In this document: in pieces, positions 25,648-33,452 of the stretch
Layout of the letters: the number at the start of each line of letters is the position of its first letter
Numbering within the stretch: position 1 is the stretch's first letter
DNA from: Bacteroidales bacterium
GTDB taxonomy: Bacteria > Bacteroidota > Bacteroidia > Bacteroidales > F082
NCBI GenBank assembly: GCA_015493215.1
Contig: WGDP01000035.1
Location: forward strand, 1-40,399
DNA length: 40,399 nucleotides
Direction of reading: 5' to 3'
Notes under the pieces: model-generated
What the model was told of the DNA's origin: nothing
The model's database searches: none
What the model saw: only the letters and a program-made list of their open reading frames with translations
Program-made: the position numbers and the translations under genes

Positions 25648-26847
25648 TTAAACATTCTCTTTTTGCAAAAGGGCAGGAATTGTACGCAGTATTAACTTTA
25701 TATCTCCCCAAAAAGAGTAGTTTTTTGAATATTCATTATCAAGCGATTTTCTTTCCTCTTCCGACATTTCTCCTTTTTTACTGCGCAGCTCAACCTGCCA
25801 AAGTCCTGTTATGCCGGCAGGCCCCATAAATCGGGCACTCCAGTCATCGGAAGTCAGCAGTTCCGCTTCGTAGAGTGGGAGGGGGCGGTTGCCTACAATA
25901 GACATGTCGCCTTTGAGTACGTTAAACAATTGCGGCAATTCATCAATGCTGGTATTTCTGATAAATTTACCGACTTTTGTAATTCGCGGGTCGTCTTTAA
26001 TTTTAATAAAGGTTGAACCGGCCATTCCTTTTTTCTGTTCCTTATACCAATATTCACAAATATATTTTCCGTCAATAAATAGCAGGGGAGAGCAGTGTTG
26101 TCCTTCGGGCAGCTCTTTACAGCGTGGGCAATCGGTATTTAATTCCTGCGAATTTTCTTCGTTTTCAGCTTCTTTTTTTGCAGCGTTGTACTTATTCAGG
26201 TGCTCCAGGTCCTTTAATTTGGCATCGGCACCGGTGTACATCGACCTAAACTTGTAGAAATCAAATATTTTGTATCCGGTACCAACTCTTTTTGATTTAT
26301 AAATTATGGAACCTTTTGATTCCAAACGGATTGCAATGGCTACTAAAATAAAAACAGGTGATAAAAGCAAAATTGCTGTTAGTGAAACAATGATGTCAAA
26401 GGTTCTTTTTACAAATGGAATCTTATAACGTTGAAAAACTCCTGTTACCTCCTTTTTATTTCGGTATTTATCGTAATAATCTTTTAAAAAGGTTAACCGT
26501 TTGTGTAGTTTTTTTACATCAATGGGAACAGAATAGTAATCGTCAACAACGCCTTTTGCTTTCAACAATTTTTTAAAAAGGCCAAAATCTTTTTGCAATG
26601 AAAAAATTACGAAAGGTGTTGTAGCATAGTTGGCATATCCTTTTACCATTTTTGCAATGGAAAGGCCGTTCATACCGGGTAAAACTGCCTCGCATAGGAT
26701 AGCATCAAATTTTTCTCCTTTTTTTAGCAAAAGATTTTGGGTTTGTACGCCGTTTTCAACTGTAGTTACCTTAAATAACTCACTGTTTTCTTTTAATTCG
26801 TTCACTAAATCAGGCCAACTACCGATGTACAGTAAATTTATTGCCAT
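25648..26847 (-). CDS. Pseudo-receiver fused to undecaprenyl-phosphate sugar transferase
   Basis: A 399-residue fusion. Residues 1-122 form a receiver-like domain with FDAILCEAVLPGMNG and VIFS, but the phosphate-accepting aspartate is Glu53, the conserved lysine is Val107, and the acidic pair near the N terminus is missing. After a linker, residues 147-399 form a bacterial sugar transferase (WcaJ/PglC type): a membrane helix or hairpin at 152-173, KFRSM, a catalytic Asp302-Glu303 in RNTSIDELPQLFN, SIVGNRPLP, GITGLWQV. An insert of about 45 residues holds Cys240, Cys243, Cys252 and Cys264 (C-x2-C-x8-C-x11-C). It would transfer a sugar-1-phosphate to undecaprenyl phosphate, starting the repeat unit. 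It is 15 nt after the receiver gene. Confidence 0.9.
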   Translation of the reverse strand: MAINLLYIGSWPDLVNELKENSELFKVTTVENGVQTQNLLLKKGEKFDAILCEAVLPGMNGLSIAKMVKGYANYATTPFVIFSLQKDFGLFKKLLKAKGVVDDYYSVPIDVKKLHKRLTFLKDYYDKYRNKKEVTGVFQRYKIPFVKRTFDIIVSLTAILLLSPVFILVAIAIRLESKGSIIYKSKRVGTGYKIFDFYKFRSMYTGADAKLKDLEHLNKYNAAKKEAENEENSQELNTDCPRCKELPEGQHCSPLLFIDGKYICEYWYKEQKKGMAGSTFIKIKDDPRITKVGKFIRNTSIDELPQLFNVLKGDMSIVGNRPLPLYEAELLTSDDWSARFMGPAGITGLWQVELRSKKGEMSEEERKSLDNEYSKNYSFWGDIKLILRTIPALLQKENV

Positions 26848-26862
26848 AGCTTTTAAATGAAA

Positions 26863-27237
26863 TTATGAAATACGTGCCAGAATATTTTTAATGCGAAGGT
26901 AAAGCTCTTCAGGATTAAAAGGTTTGACGATGTAGTCATCGGCACCAAGACGCAAGCTTTTGATACGTTCTTTGCTACTTTCGTTTCCCGAAAGCATGAT
27001 GATGGGGATGTGGTTAAAAAAACCGCTTGCTTTTGCATTTTCCAAAAATTCGTAGCCATCCATATTGGGCATTTGTATGTCAGCCACAATAAGATCGGGC
27101 AGGTTTCCCTCCTCAAGAAATTTAATCCCTTCAAGGCCATCATTTTTTGTAATTACATCAAACTCCTTTCCGAGGAAGTTTTCTAAAAGCATTCTGATGC
27201 TTTGCTCATCGTCAATAATAAGTATGGTTCTTTTCAT
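26863..27237 (-). CDS. Single-domain response regulator (CheY-like receiver)
   Basis: A 124-residue stand-alone receiver with every active-site residue: Asp9 and Asp10 (LIIDDEQ), phospho-acceptor Asp53 (LIVADIQMP), Ser83 (MLSGN) and Lys105 (DYIVKPFNP). There is no output domain, so it acts by protein-protein contact or as a phosphorelay intermediate. It is the first gene of the exopolysaccharide operon and is followed after 15 nt by the pseudo-receiver/sugar-transferase fusion. The hybrid histidine kinase just upstream is the likely phosphoryl donor (inference from position). A consensus promoter lies about 35 nt before its ATG. Confidence 0.95.
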   Translation of the reverse strand: MKRTILIIDDEQSIRMLLENFLGKEFDVITKNDGLEGIKFLEEGNLPDLIVADIQMPNMDGYEFLENAKASGFFNHIPIIMLSGNESSKERIKSLRLGADDYIVKPFNPEELYLRIKNILARIS

Positions 27238-27271
27238 AGATTTATTTCATAAAATGATATCACATTGAGAA

Positions 27272-27304
27272 CAAAAATAACCAATATTATTGAAATAGCT
27301 GCAA
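27272..27304 (-). promoter_or_regulatory. Promoter of the exopolysaccharide operon
   Basis: On the minus strand TATTTTTG (complement of 27272-27279) is a full match to TAnnTTTG. A TTG (complement of 27302-27304) lies 22 nt upstream, slightly longer than the ideal 19. It would give a leader of about 28 nt for the receiver gene. No other comparable promoter was seen down to 10569, so it may drive all 14 genes. Confidence 0.6.
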
Positions 27305-27360
27305 ATAAAGGGAAAGAAATTAACCGGGGTATCCGAATTTCAGAAAAAAACAAGTTACTC

Positions 27361-28617
27361 TCAGGCAGGATTTAGTTGCGTTGACGGATCAAGATTACTT
27401 AAAAGTACCGAAAACTTATCGACGTTAAAAGGTTTATTTATAAAAAAGTTGATGCCCGCCTCGTTGAGTTTAGCGATGTTATTTTTATCGGAATTGGCTG
27501 AAACGGCAATAATGGTGGCCGGCTTTTTTAAAGGGTTCAGCTTTTCATATTCTCTAATCAACCTGGCTGACTCATATCCATCCATTACCGGCATTTGTAT
27601 ATCCATTAAAACCAAATCGTAATTGTTTTGTCGGTATTTGTCAACACCTATTTTTCCGTTTGATGCCGTATCAACATTAAAGCCCTGCCTGTCGAGTATT
27701 GCTTTAGTAAGTTTTTGATTAATGATGTTGTCTTCAACCAAAAGAATGTTTTTATAAAGCTCTTTGTTATCGGAAACTCCCAGTTCAAGGGGAATGGTGA
27801 TGGAAAAAGTGCTCCCGATATCTTTTTTGGAGTCAACAACAATTTTACCTTTCATCAAATCTACCAAATCTTTTGCCAGCGATAAGCCGATGCCGATACC
27901 GGTATTTAACGATGTATCGGTTCTTGAAAATGAAAACATTTGCCAGATTTTTTCCTTTTGAATTTCATCAATGCCAAATCCGGTGTCGGAAACAATAATA
28001 TCAATATCAAATGTTTTATAATCAATATTGTACCCGTTTATGGTAACGCTTATTTTTCCCTTATCAGTGTATTTTAAAGAGTTTGACAGTAACTGATGGA
28101 TAACTTGTTTTATTCGCGTTGGATCACCTTTTAAATATTTAGGAATATTATGCCCGTATTTAACAATAAATTCCAACTCTTTCTCTTCGGCTTTGTTTTT
28201 GTAAAAATCCAAGAGAGGTTGCAATTCCGATTTTAAATTAAAGTTAACATAATTGAGTTTTATGGTTCCGTTTTCCAGATTATAAAAATCAAGAAGGTCG
28301 TTTAATGTAGTCATTAAATATTGGCTGTTTTGCTCAATAATGTTGACATTGTATAAGTCCTCGTTGTTAAGATTTTTACTGTTTTTAAGTAAAGAAACCG
28401 AATTGAGAATACCGTAAAATGGGGTTTTTATTTCGTGGCTAATATTACCTGATAACTGCTTGTTGGTTTTAATAGTGTTGTTATATGCATTTTCCAGTGA
28501 CTGGTGCTTTTCTTGGAGTTTGCTAAACTCCTCTGAAAGTTCGCGATAACTTTTTAGAAGTTCGCTATTGCTGGCTTCAGGCTTATTTGCAGTTTTCGAT
28601 TTTAAGATGTATTTCAT
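27361..28617 (-). CDS. Cytoplasmic hybrid histidine kinase (HisKA-HATPase-REC)
   Basis: A 418-residue protein with no membrane helix and no sensory domain. A coiled coil (about 18-55) precedes the HisKA box SGNISHEIKTPFYG with phospho-histidine His61. Next come the ATPase N box (Asn179 in HQLLSNSLKYT), G1 (Asp211 in VSDTGFGID) and G2 (TGIGIGLSLAKDLV). A C-terminal receiver (about 289-408) has Asp339 (LVLMDIQMP) and Lys395 (INKPFN). In the family, phosphate passes from His to the attached Asp and on to an Hpt protein, or the receiver controls the kinase. The start is ATG at 28617; a GTG at 28647 would add ten residues. It precedes the receiver/exopolysaccharide operon by 123 nt on the same strand. 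Confidence 0.93.
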   Translation of the reverse strand: MKYILKSKTANKPEASNSELLKSYRELSEEFSKLQEKHQSLENAYNNTIKTNKQLSGNISHEIKTPFYGILNSVSLLKNSKNLNNEDLYNVNIIEQNSQYLMTTLNDLLDFYNLENGTIKLNYVNFNLKSELQPLLDFYKNKAEEKELEFIVKYGHNIPKYLKGDPTRIKQVIHQLLSNSLKYTDKGKISVTINGYNIDYKTFDIDIIVSDTGFGIDEIQKEKIWQMFSFSRTDTSLNTGIGIGLSLAKDLVDLMKGKIVVDSKKDIGSTFSITIPLELGVSDNKELYKNILLVEDNIINQKLTKAILDRQGFNVDTASNGKIGVDKYRQNNYDLVLMDIQMPVMDGYESARLIREYEKLNPLKKPATIIAVSANSDKNNIAKLNEAGINFFINKPFNVDKFSVLLSNLDPSTQLNPA

Positions 28618-28776
28618 ATTAGCACATTTCTCCGGAATGTATTCCACCCGGATAAACTTGTTTTATATCAAAAATTAAACCAAATGGAATAAATAAAAAT
28701 ATATAAAACATAATCAGCATGTTATAAATTAATTAGAGTATAAAAAAATCTCAATATTGGAAAAAACTTCTCTAAT

Positions 28777-29244
28777 TTAATTGTATTTTCCTGTGTCAGG
28801 AGTATAAATACTCCATTTTTTATTGAAAGCCAGATTACCCGATTTTAATTTTTTGTTTGAAGCAAAGGTAATAACAATTTTGAAGTATTCCAATTTGTTC
28901 GTCATCTCCTGAAACATTTCTGTAAATTTGGTAAAAGGAATACTTATTCCGGCTTCTGTTTCTATAATATTGCCTGCAAGGTCAATGACCAAAGTTTCTT
29001 TATTTTTTAACGTCACTTCGGCAGTAATGTCCAATACAGTTTCATTACCTTGTTTTATGTAGGGATTGACGATTAGAGATTTTATCTCTTTATTCTGTTT
29101 CTCAACCAGTACTTTCAAACTGCCAAAAGAATAGTCCTTTTGGCTCAATACAAATTGTTTGGTTTTTTCTTTGTTTGATAAAAAGACGTAGGTAAAAACA
29201 ATGAGTAACCCGAAAATGATTACATAGGTCAAAATATCTTGCAT
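28777..29244 (-). CDS. Single-pass membrane protein of unknown function
   Basis: A 155-residue protein I do not recognise. One hydrophobic helix at about residues 5-22 (LTYVIIFGLLIVFTYVFL) is followed by a lysine-rich turn (SNKEKTK), suggesting Nout/Cin orientation. The remaining 130 residues look like a soluble, beta-rich domain (alternating VLDITAEVTLKNKETLVIDL and FKIVITFASNKKL). There is no cysteine and no lipobox. It has its own consensus promoter and no close operon partner, lying between the TPR gene and the kinase gene. The reading frame, start and promoter make it a credible gene. Confidence 0.75.
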   Translation of the reverse strand: MQDILTYVIIFGLLIVFTYVFLSNKEKTKQFVLSQKDYSFGSLKVLVEKQNKEIKSLIVNPYIKQGNETVLDITAEVTLKNKETLVIDLAGNIIETEAGISIPFTKFTEMFQEMTNKLEYFKIVITFASNKKLKSGNLAFNKKWSIYTPDTGKYN

Positions 29245-29266
29245 CTGAGTTTTCTTTTTTAATGTA

Positions 29267-29296
29267 CAAAAATAGTATAAACTTTAAGATTACAAA
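29267..29296 (-). promoter_or_regulatory. Promoter of the 155-residue membrane protein gene
   Basis: On the minus strand TATTTTTG (complement of 29267-29274) and TTTG (complement of 29293-29296) are separated by 18 nt. The leader to the ATG at 29244 is about 16 nt. Confidence 0.65.
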
Positions 29297-29336
29297 TGTC
29301 CTATAATTAATATTATGTTAAATATAAAAGTTAATA

Positions 29337-29368
29337 AGAAAGGAGAGTACTTTTGATAATACCCTCCT
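29337..29368 (-). terminator. Possible terminator after the TPR gene
   Basis: In the minus-strand transcript AGGAGGGTA pairs with TACTCTCCT (one G-T wobble) around a 10-nt loop, followed by TTCTT. It lies about 24 nt after the TPR gene's stop. The T tail is short, so termination may be weak. Confidence 0.45.
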
Positions 29369-29391
29369 CACCTAGAACTATTATAACGGAT

Positions 29392-30591
29392 TTAATTTCC
29401 CAAAGCTTTTGCCTTATCGTATTGTTTTAACTTTGTATAGGCTTCTTTAAGCGCATGTAAAGTATAGGTGTCGTCAGGCTTAATCTTTAAAGCTTTTTCA
29501 AGCCATGGTACAGCTTTTTCAAGGTATCCGTTGGCTTCTTTGATAAGAGCATCATACTTTTTTGATTCTTCAAGCGGCAAATCGTTTGCTTTTTTCATTA
29601 ACTCGGAAGCCTGGTTGTTGTATATGGCACCTATGTTATAATAAGCTTCAAAAAAATCGGGTTTAGCTTCAATTGCTTTTTTGTAATACTCTTCGGCTTT
29701 TACTTTGTCGCCATCATCATCGTACGTTTTACCAAGTAAAAACCAAAGGTTAGCATTGCTCGGATCTTTTTCTACTGCCTGAAGCAGACTGGTTTTAAGT
29801 TTTTCGTTTTCACCTTTTTCAAGATAAATTTGTGCTTCTTCTAACAATATTTGAAGTTCTTCCGGATATTTTTCGCGGGCTTTTTTTACAACTTGTATGG
29901 CAGCACTGGTATCTCCTTCCATTTTTAATGCACGATTCCAATAGATATAGACACGAGGATCCTTAAAAGCTACCTGGTCACATTTCGACATATAATCCAC
30001 CGTTGTTTTCGGGTCTTTATCCATAAAGCTAACTAATCCTACATAAAAAGCGGATGTTGTGTCAAAGACACCTCGCAGCTGCTGAACAGCAAAGGCAGCT
30101 TTCAAATCGTCTTTAGCAATTGAGTACTCCTTGTTGTTAAAACTGGTTGCCCCCTGACTGAAAAACAGATTGTACAGATTTTGTAAATACAAATCAATAT
30201 CGGTTTTATATCTTTTTTTCTTATCAAGTTCCTTGGCTTTTTTTAATGATTCATAAGAGGTCATGGCCGATTCAACATTAATCTTGCCGGCTGAATCAAG
30301 GTCAAGTGGCAATCTGGCATCGTTGTAATAAATAATCCCTCTGTACAACCAGGTTTTAGCATCATTCATGGTTTTTTCATGGGTGATGGTCGGATCGATG
30401 TTCTCTTTTGCAAGCTTAAGTGCATCTTTAGCTTCTTCAAGGCTTTTTTCATCTTTTTTGAGTTTGTACATTTCTATTTTGTTGTCAAACTCCTTATTAT
30501 AATTATACGCACTGGTACGTTTACTTTTCTGCGCATAAATTCCTGTGGTTACCAGTAATGAAACCAACAATGTTACTACTATTTTTCTCAT
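29392..30591 (-). CDS. Exported tetratricopeptide-repeat protein
   Basis: A 399-residue protein with a signal peptide (MRKIVVTLLVSLLVTTGIYAQ) and several TPR units across the mature region. The clearest are ANLWFLLGKTYDDDGDKVKA and PDFFEAYYNIGAIYNNQA near the C terminus. TPRs form scaffolds for protein contacts, probably in the periplasm. A TTG 24 nt upstream could extend the frame, but ATG at 30591 puts the signal peptide at the true N terminus. It follows gyrA by 76 nt and may be co-transcribed with it, though a -7-like element sits in that gap. I associate a TPR gene beside gyrA with Bacteroidetes genomes; the partner is unknown. Confidence 0.88.
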   Translation of the reverse strand: MRKIVVTLLVSLLVTTGIYAQKSKRTSAYNYNKEFDNKIEMYKLKKDEKSLEEAKDALKLAKENIDPTITHEKTMNDAKTWLYRGIIYYNDARLPLDLDSAGKINVESAMTSYESLKKAKELDKKKRYKTDIDLYLQNLYNLFFSQGATSFNNKEYSIAKDDLKAAFAVQQLRGVFDTTSAFYVGLVSFMDKDPKTTVDYMSKCDQVAFKDPRVYIYWNRALKMEGDTSAAIQVVKKAREKYPEELQILLEEAQIYLEKGENEKLKTSLLQAVEKDPSNANLWFLLGKTYDDDGDKVKAEEYYKKAIEAKPDFFEAYYNIGAIYNNQASELMKKANDLPLEESKKYDALIKEANGYLEKAVPWLEKALKIKPDDTYTLHALKEAYTKLKQYDKAKALGN

Positions 30592-30612
30592 AATGTTAAT
30601 AATTTTATGGTG

Positions 30613-30620
30613 CAAATATA
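30613..30620 (-). promoter_or_regulatory. Possible -7 element upstream of the TPR gene
   Basis: The minus strand reads TATATTTG, a full TAnnTTTG match about 22 nt before the ATG at 30591. No TTG is found at the usual -33 distance, so this is tentative. Confidence 0.4.
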
Positions 30621-30667
30621 TTTAATATCAAACATCAGGCCGAAATTGGGAATTGTTTAGATTATTT

Positions 30668-33208
30668 CTAATTATCTTCTGTATTACCCACAATATCAGC
30701 CTCATCTCCATTTATCTCAGCATCATTTTCCTGCTCATTTAGCAATTCCTGTTCCTCTTCGCTAATTTCAACCTTGGCAACGGCAGCAATCTCATCGTTT
30801 TCCTGCAACTTAATAAGACGTACTCCCTGTGTTGCCCTGCCCATTACTCTTAAATCGCTAACCGACATACGGATGGTAATTCCCGATTTGTTAATAATCA
30901 TCAAATCGTCGTTTTCACTTACTCCTTTTATGGCAATTAGTTTTCCTGTTTTTTCGGAAATATTGAGTGTTTTAACGCCTTTGCCTCCCCTGTTGGTAAT
31001 GCGGTAGTCTTCCAGTTTCGATTGCTTACCATATCCTTTTTCAGAAACAACCAAAACATTCATTTCGGGGTCGTCCAGGCAAATCATGCCAACTACTTCA
31101 TCTTCCTCCGAACTCAGCTTAATACCTCTTACACCGGCAGCAGTTCTACCCATTGGCCTCACCTTATTTTCCGGAAAACGAATGGCTCTGCCCGATTTGG
31201 CTGCCAAAACAATTTCGCTGTTTCCGTTGGTCATTTTAGCTTCAAGCAATTCATCGCCTTCTTTAATGGTAATGGCGTTGATGCCATTGGTACGTGGACG
31301 AGAGTAAGCTTCGAGGGTTGTTTTTTTAATAATTCCTTTTTTAGTTGCGAGAATTATAAAATGGCTGTTGATATATTCTTCGCTTTTTAAATCTTTTACA
31401 TTTATATAGGCTTTAACCGTATCGTCCGGTTCGATTTGAATTAAATTCTGGATGGCTCTACCTTTGGATGCTTTTGCACCTTCGGGAATTTCGAACACTC
31501 TAAGCCAAAAAACTTTCCCTTTTTCGGTAAAGAAGAGCATATAATTATGGTTAGTAGCCACAAACAGATGTTCAAGGAAATCCTCATCGCGCGTAATACT
31601 TCCTCGTGAGCCGCGCCCTCCCCTGTTCTGCACTCTGAATTCGGTGAGCGGTGTACGTTTAATGTACCCCATTCGCGAAATGGTAACTACTACCGGTTCG
31701 TCGGGTACAACATCTTCCATCTTAATGTCTTCGGCACTGTAAACAATGGTTGACCTGCGTTCGTCACCATACTTTTCTTTAATCCTGAGTAATTCCTCCT
31801 TAATAATATCCATGCGAATATCTACGTTGGCCAATATTTCTTTCAGGCTTTCGATAAGCTTCATCAACTCTTCGTATTCAGCTTTAATTTTATCACGTTC
31901 AAGGCCTGTCAATTTCTGCAAGCGCATATCAAGAATAGCCCTGGCCTGAATTTCGGAGAGGTTAAATCTTTCGATCAATCCGTTTCGAGCATCTTCGGGT
32001 GTTTTGGAAGCACGGATAAGGGCAATAACTTCATCGAGGTTATCAAGGGCGATGAGTAAACCGGTAAGTATGTGTGCTTTTTTCTCTGCTTCCCTAAGGT
32101 TGTATTCCGTGCGGCGGATAACCACTTCGTGACGGTGTTCAACAAAATAGTGGATTAAATCTTTCAGGTTAAGCATCTCCGGACGGCCGTTAACAAGCGC
32201 AATATTATTAACGCTAAACGAGCTTTGAAGTGCAGTCATTTTATAAAGCTTGTTAATAACAATGCTTGACAGGGCATCGCGTTTAAGCTCATAAACAATT
32301 CGCATTCCGTTTCTGTCGGATTCATCACGTATGTCGCTGATGCCGTCAATCTTTTTTTCGTTGATTAAATCAGCGGTTTTTCTAATCATCTCCGCTTTGT
32401 TAACCTGATAAGGAAGTGAAGTAACAATAAGCCTTTCACGTCCCGAAGGCAGCTCTTCGGTTTGAATCTCTGCCCGCATCATCACACGTCCCCTGCCCGT
32501 TTCAAAGGCCGATTTAACGCCTTCGTATCCGTAAATAATGGCTCCGGTCGGAAAATCGGGAGCCTTTATAAACTGCATTAGTTCGGGAATGGTAATATCA
32601 TTGTTATCAATGTAGGCTATAATACCGTCAATAACTTCGGTAAGGTTATGCGGTGCAATGTTGGTAGCCATTCCAACGGCAATACCGGAAGCTCCGTTAA
32701 TCAACAGGTTTGGTATTTGAGTGGGCAATACCGTGGGTTCCTGCAAACTGTCATCAAAGTTATTTTGAAAATCGACTGTTTCTTTGTCGAGGTCAACCAG
32801 CATTTCTTCGGCAATTTTTTGCAATCGCACCTCGGTGTAACGCATGGCTGCCGGGCTGTCGCCGTCAACCGAACCAAAGTTACCCTGCCCTTCAACCAAC
32901 GGGTATCTTAACGACCAATCCTGTGCCATTCGCACCATAGTATCGTAAACCGACGAGTCACCGTGAGGGTGGTACTTACCAAGCACCTCCCCTACAATTC
33001 TGGCAGACTTTTTATAGGGTTTGTTTGAATATACGCCCAATTCGTGCATACCAAACAGCACCCTGCGGTGAACAGGTTTAAATCCGTCGCGCACATCAGG
33101 CAACGCACGCGAAACAATTACCGACATCGAATAATCGATGTAGGCCGATTTCATCTGGTTTTCAATCTTTACTTTTACAATCCTATCCCTTTCTGATACG
33201 CTATCCAT
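30668..33208 (-). CDS. gyrA: DNA gyrase subunit A
   Basis: An 846-residue GyrA. It breaks and rejoins DNA for negative supercoiling, in an A2B2 complex with GyrB. The catalytic tyrosine is Tyr124 in [10 protein letters not shown]. The quinolone-resistance region [18 protein letters not shown] has serine and aspartate at the E. coli Ser83 and Asp87 equivalents (Ser85, Asp89), so it is the susceptible form. The breakage-reunion domain runs to about 490 and the C-terminal beta-pinwheel from about 500 to 815. The GyrA box QNRGGRG at 527-533 distinguishes it from ParC. An acidic tail ([15 protein letters not shown]) ends the protein. It is divergent from clpC; I found no convincing promoter in the 244-nt spacer for gyrA. 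Confidence 0.98.
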   Translation of the reverse strand: MDSVSERDRIVKVKIENQMKSAYIDYSMSVIVSRALPDVRDGFKPVHRRVLFGMHELGVYSNKPYKKSARIVGEVLGKYHPHGDSSVYDTMVRMAQDWSLRYPLVEGQGNFGSVDGDSPAAMRYTEVRLQKIAEEMLVDLDKETVDFQNNFDDSLQEPTVLPTQIPNLLINGASGIAVGMATNIAPHNLTEVIDGIIAYIDNNDITIPELMQFIKAPDFPTGAIIYGYEGVKSAFETGRGRVMMRAEIQTEELPSGRERLIVTSLPYQVNKAEMIRKTADLINEKKIDGISDIRDESDRNGMRIVYELKRDALSSIVINKLYKMTALQSSFSVNNIALVNGRPEMLNLKDLIHYFVEHRHEVVIRRTEYNLREAEKKAHILTGLLIALDNLDEVIALIRASKTPEDARNGLIERFNLSEIQARAILDMRLQKLTGLERDKIKAEYEELMKLIESLKEILANVDIRMDIIKEELLRIKEKYGDERRSTIVYSAEDIKMEDVVPDEPVVVTISRMGYIKRTPLTEFRVQNRGGRGSRGSITRDEDFLEHLFVATNHNYMLFFTEKGKVFWLRVFEIPEGAKASKGRAIQNLIQIEPDDTVKAYINVKDLKSEEYINSHFIILATKKGIIKKTTLEAYSRPRTNGINAITIKEGDELLEAKMTNGNSEIVLAAKSGRAIRFPENKVRPMGRTAAGVRGIKLSSEEDEVVGMICLDDPEMNVLVVSEKGYGKQSKLEDYRITNRGGKGVKTLNISEKTGKLIAIKGVSENDDLMIINKSGITIRMSVSDLRVMGRATQGVRLIKLQENDEIAAVAKVEISEEEQELLNEQENDAEINGDEADIVGNTEDN

Positions 33209-33344
33209 TCCTTAACTCCTTATTTATTAGTCCTGTATATTTTTTAGAAATAAGCCACGAAAATACAAAAACTTTCTAATAGTAATACATGGTTACGACT
33301 ATAATAATATTAACAGTTTAATGTGTACAAAATTGCTGACATTG

Positions 33345-33376
33345 TTGTCTTGTTTTTTTTAATGGTATTATCTTTG
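33345..33376 (+). promoter_or_regulatory. Promoter of clpC
   Basis: TTG at 33345-33347 and TATCTTTG at 33369-33376 with a 21-nt spacer match the Bacteroidetes consensus. The predicted leader is about 70 nt. AGAAAGGA just before the ATG is an unusually good Shine-Dalgarno-like sequence for this phylum. Confidence 0.65.
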
Positions 33377-33452
33377 ATAAAGAAATTAGTTCATGAGGTG
33401 TCACGCGTTGGCCTTATGTTTATTTTTGTAAAAAATTTAGAAAGGATATTTT

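Noticed and set aside
26853-27143. Alternative 96-codon frame on the receiver gene strand
   Set aside because: It is a shifted frame of the receiver gene, whose product has all active-site residues.
33209-33344. gyrA promoter in the gyrA/clpC spacer
   Set aside because: The best candidate, TATTTTCG (complement of 33258-33265), has one mismatch and no TTG at the right distance, so I did not list it.
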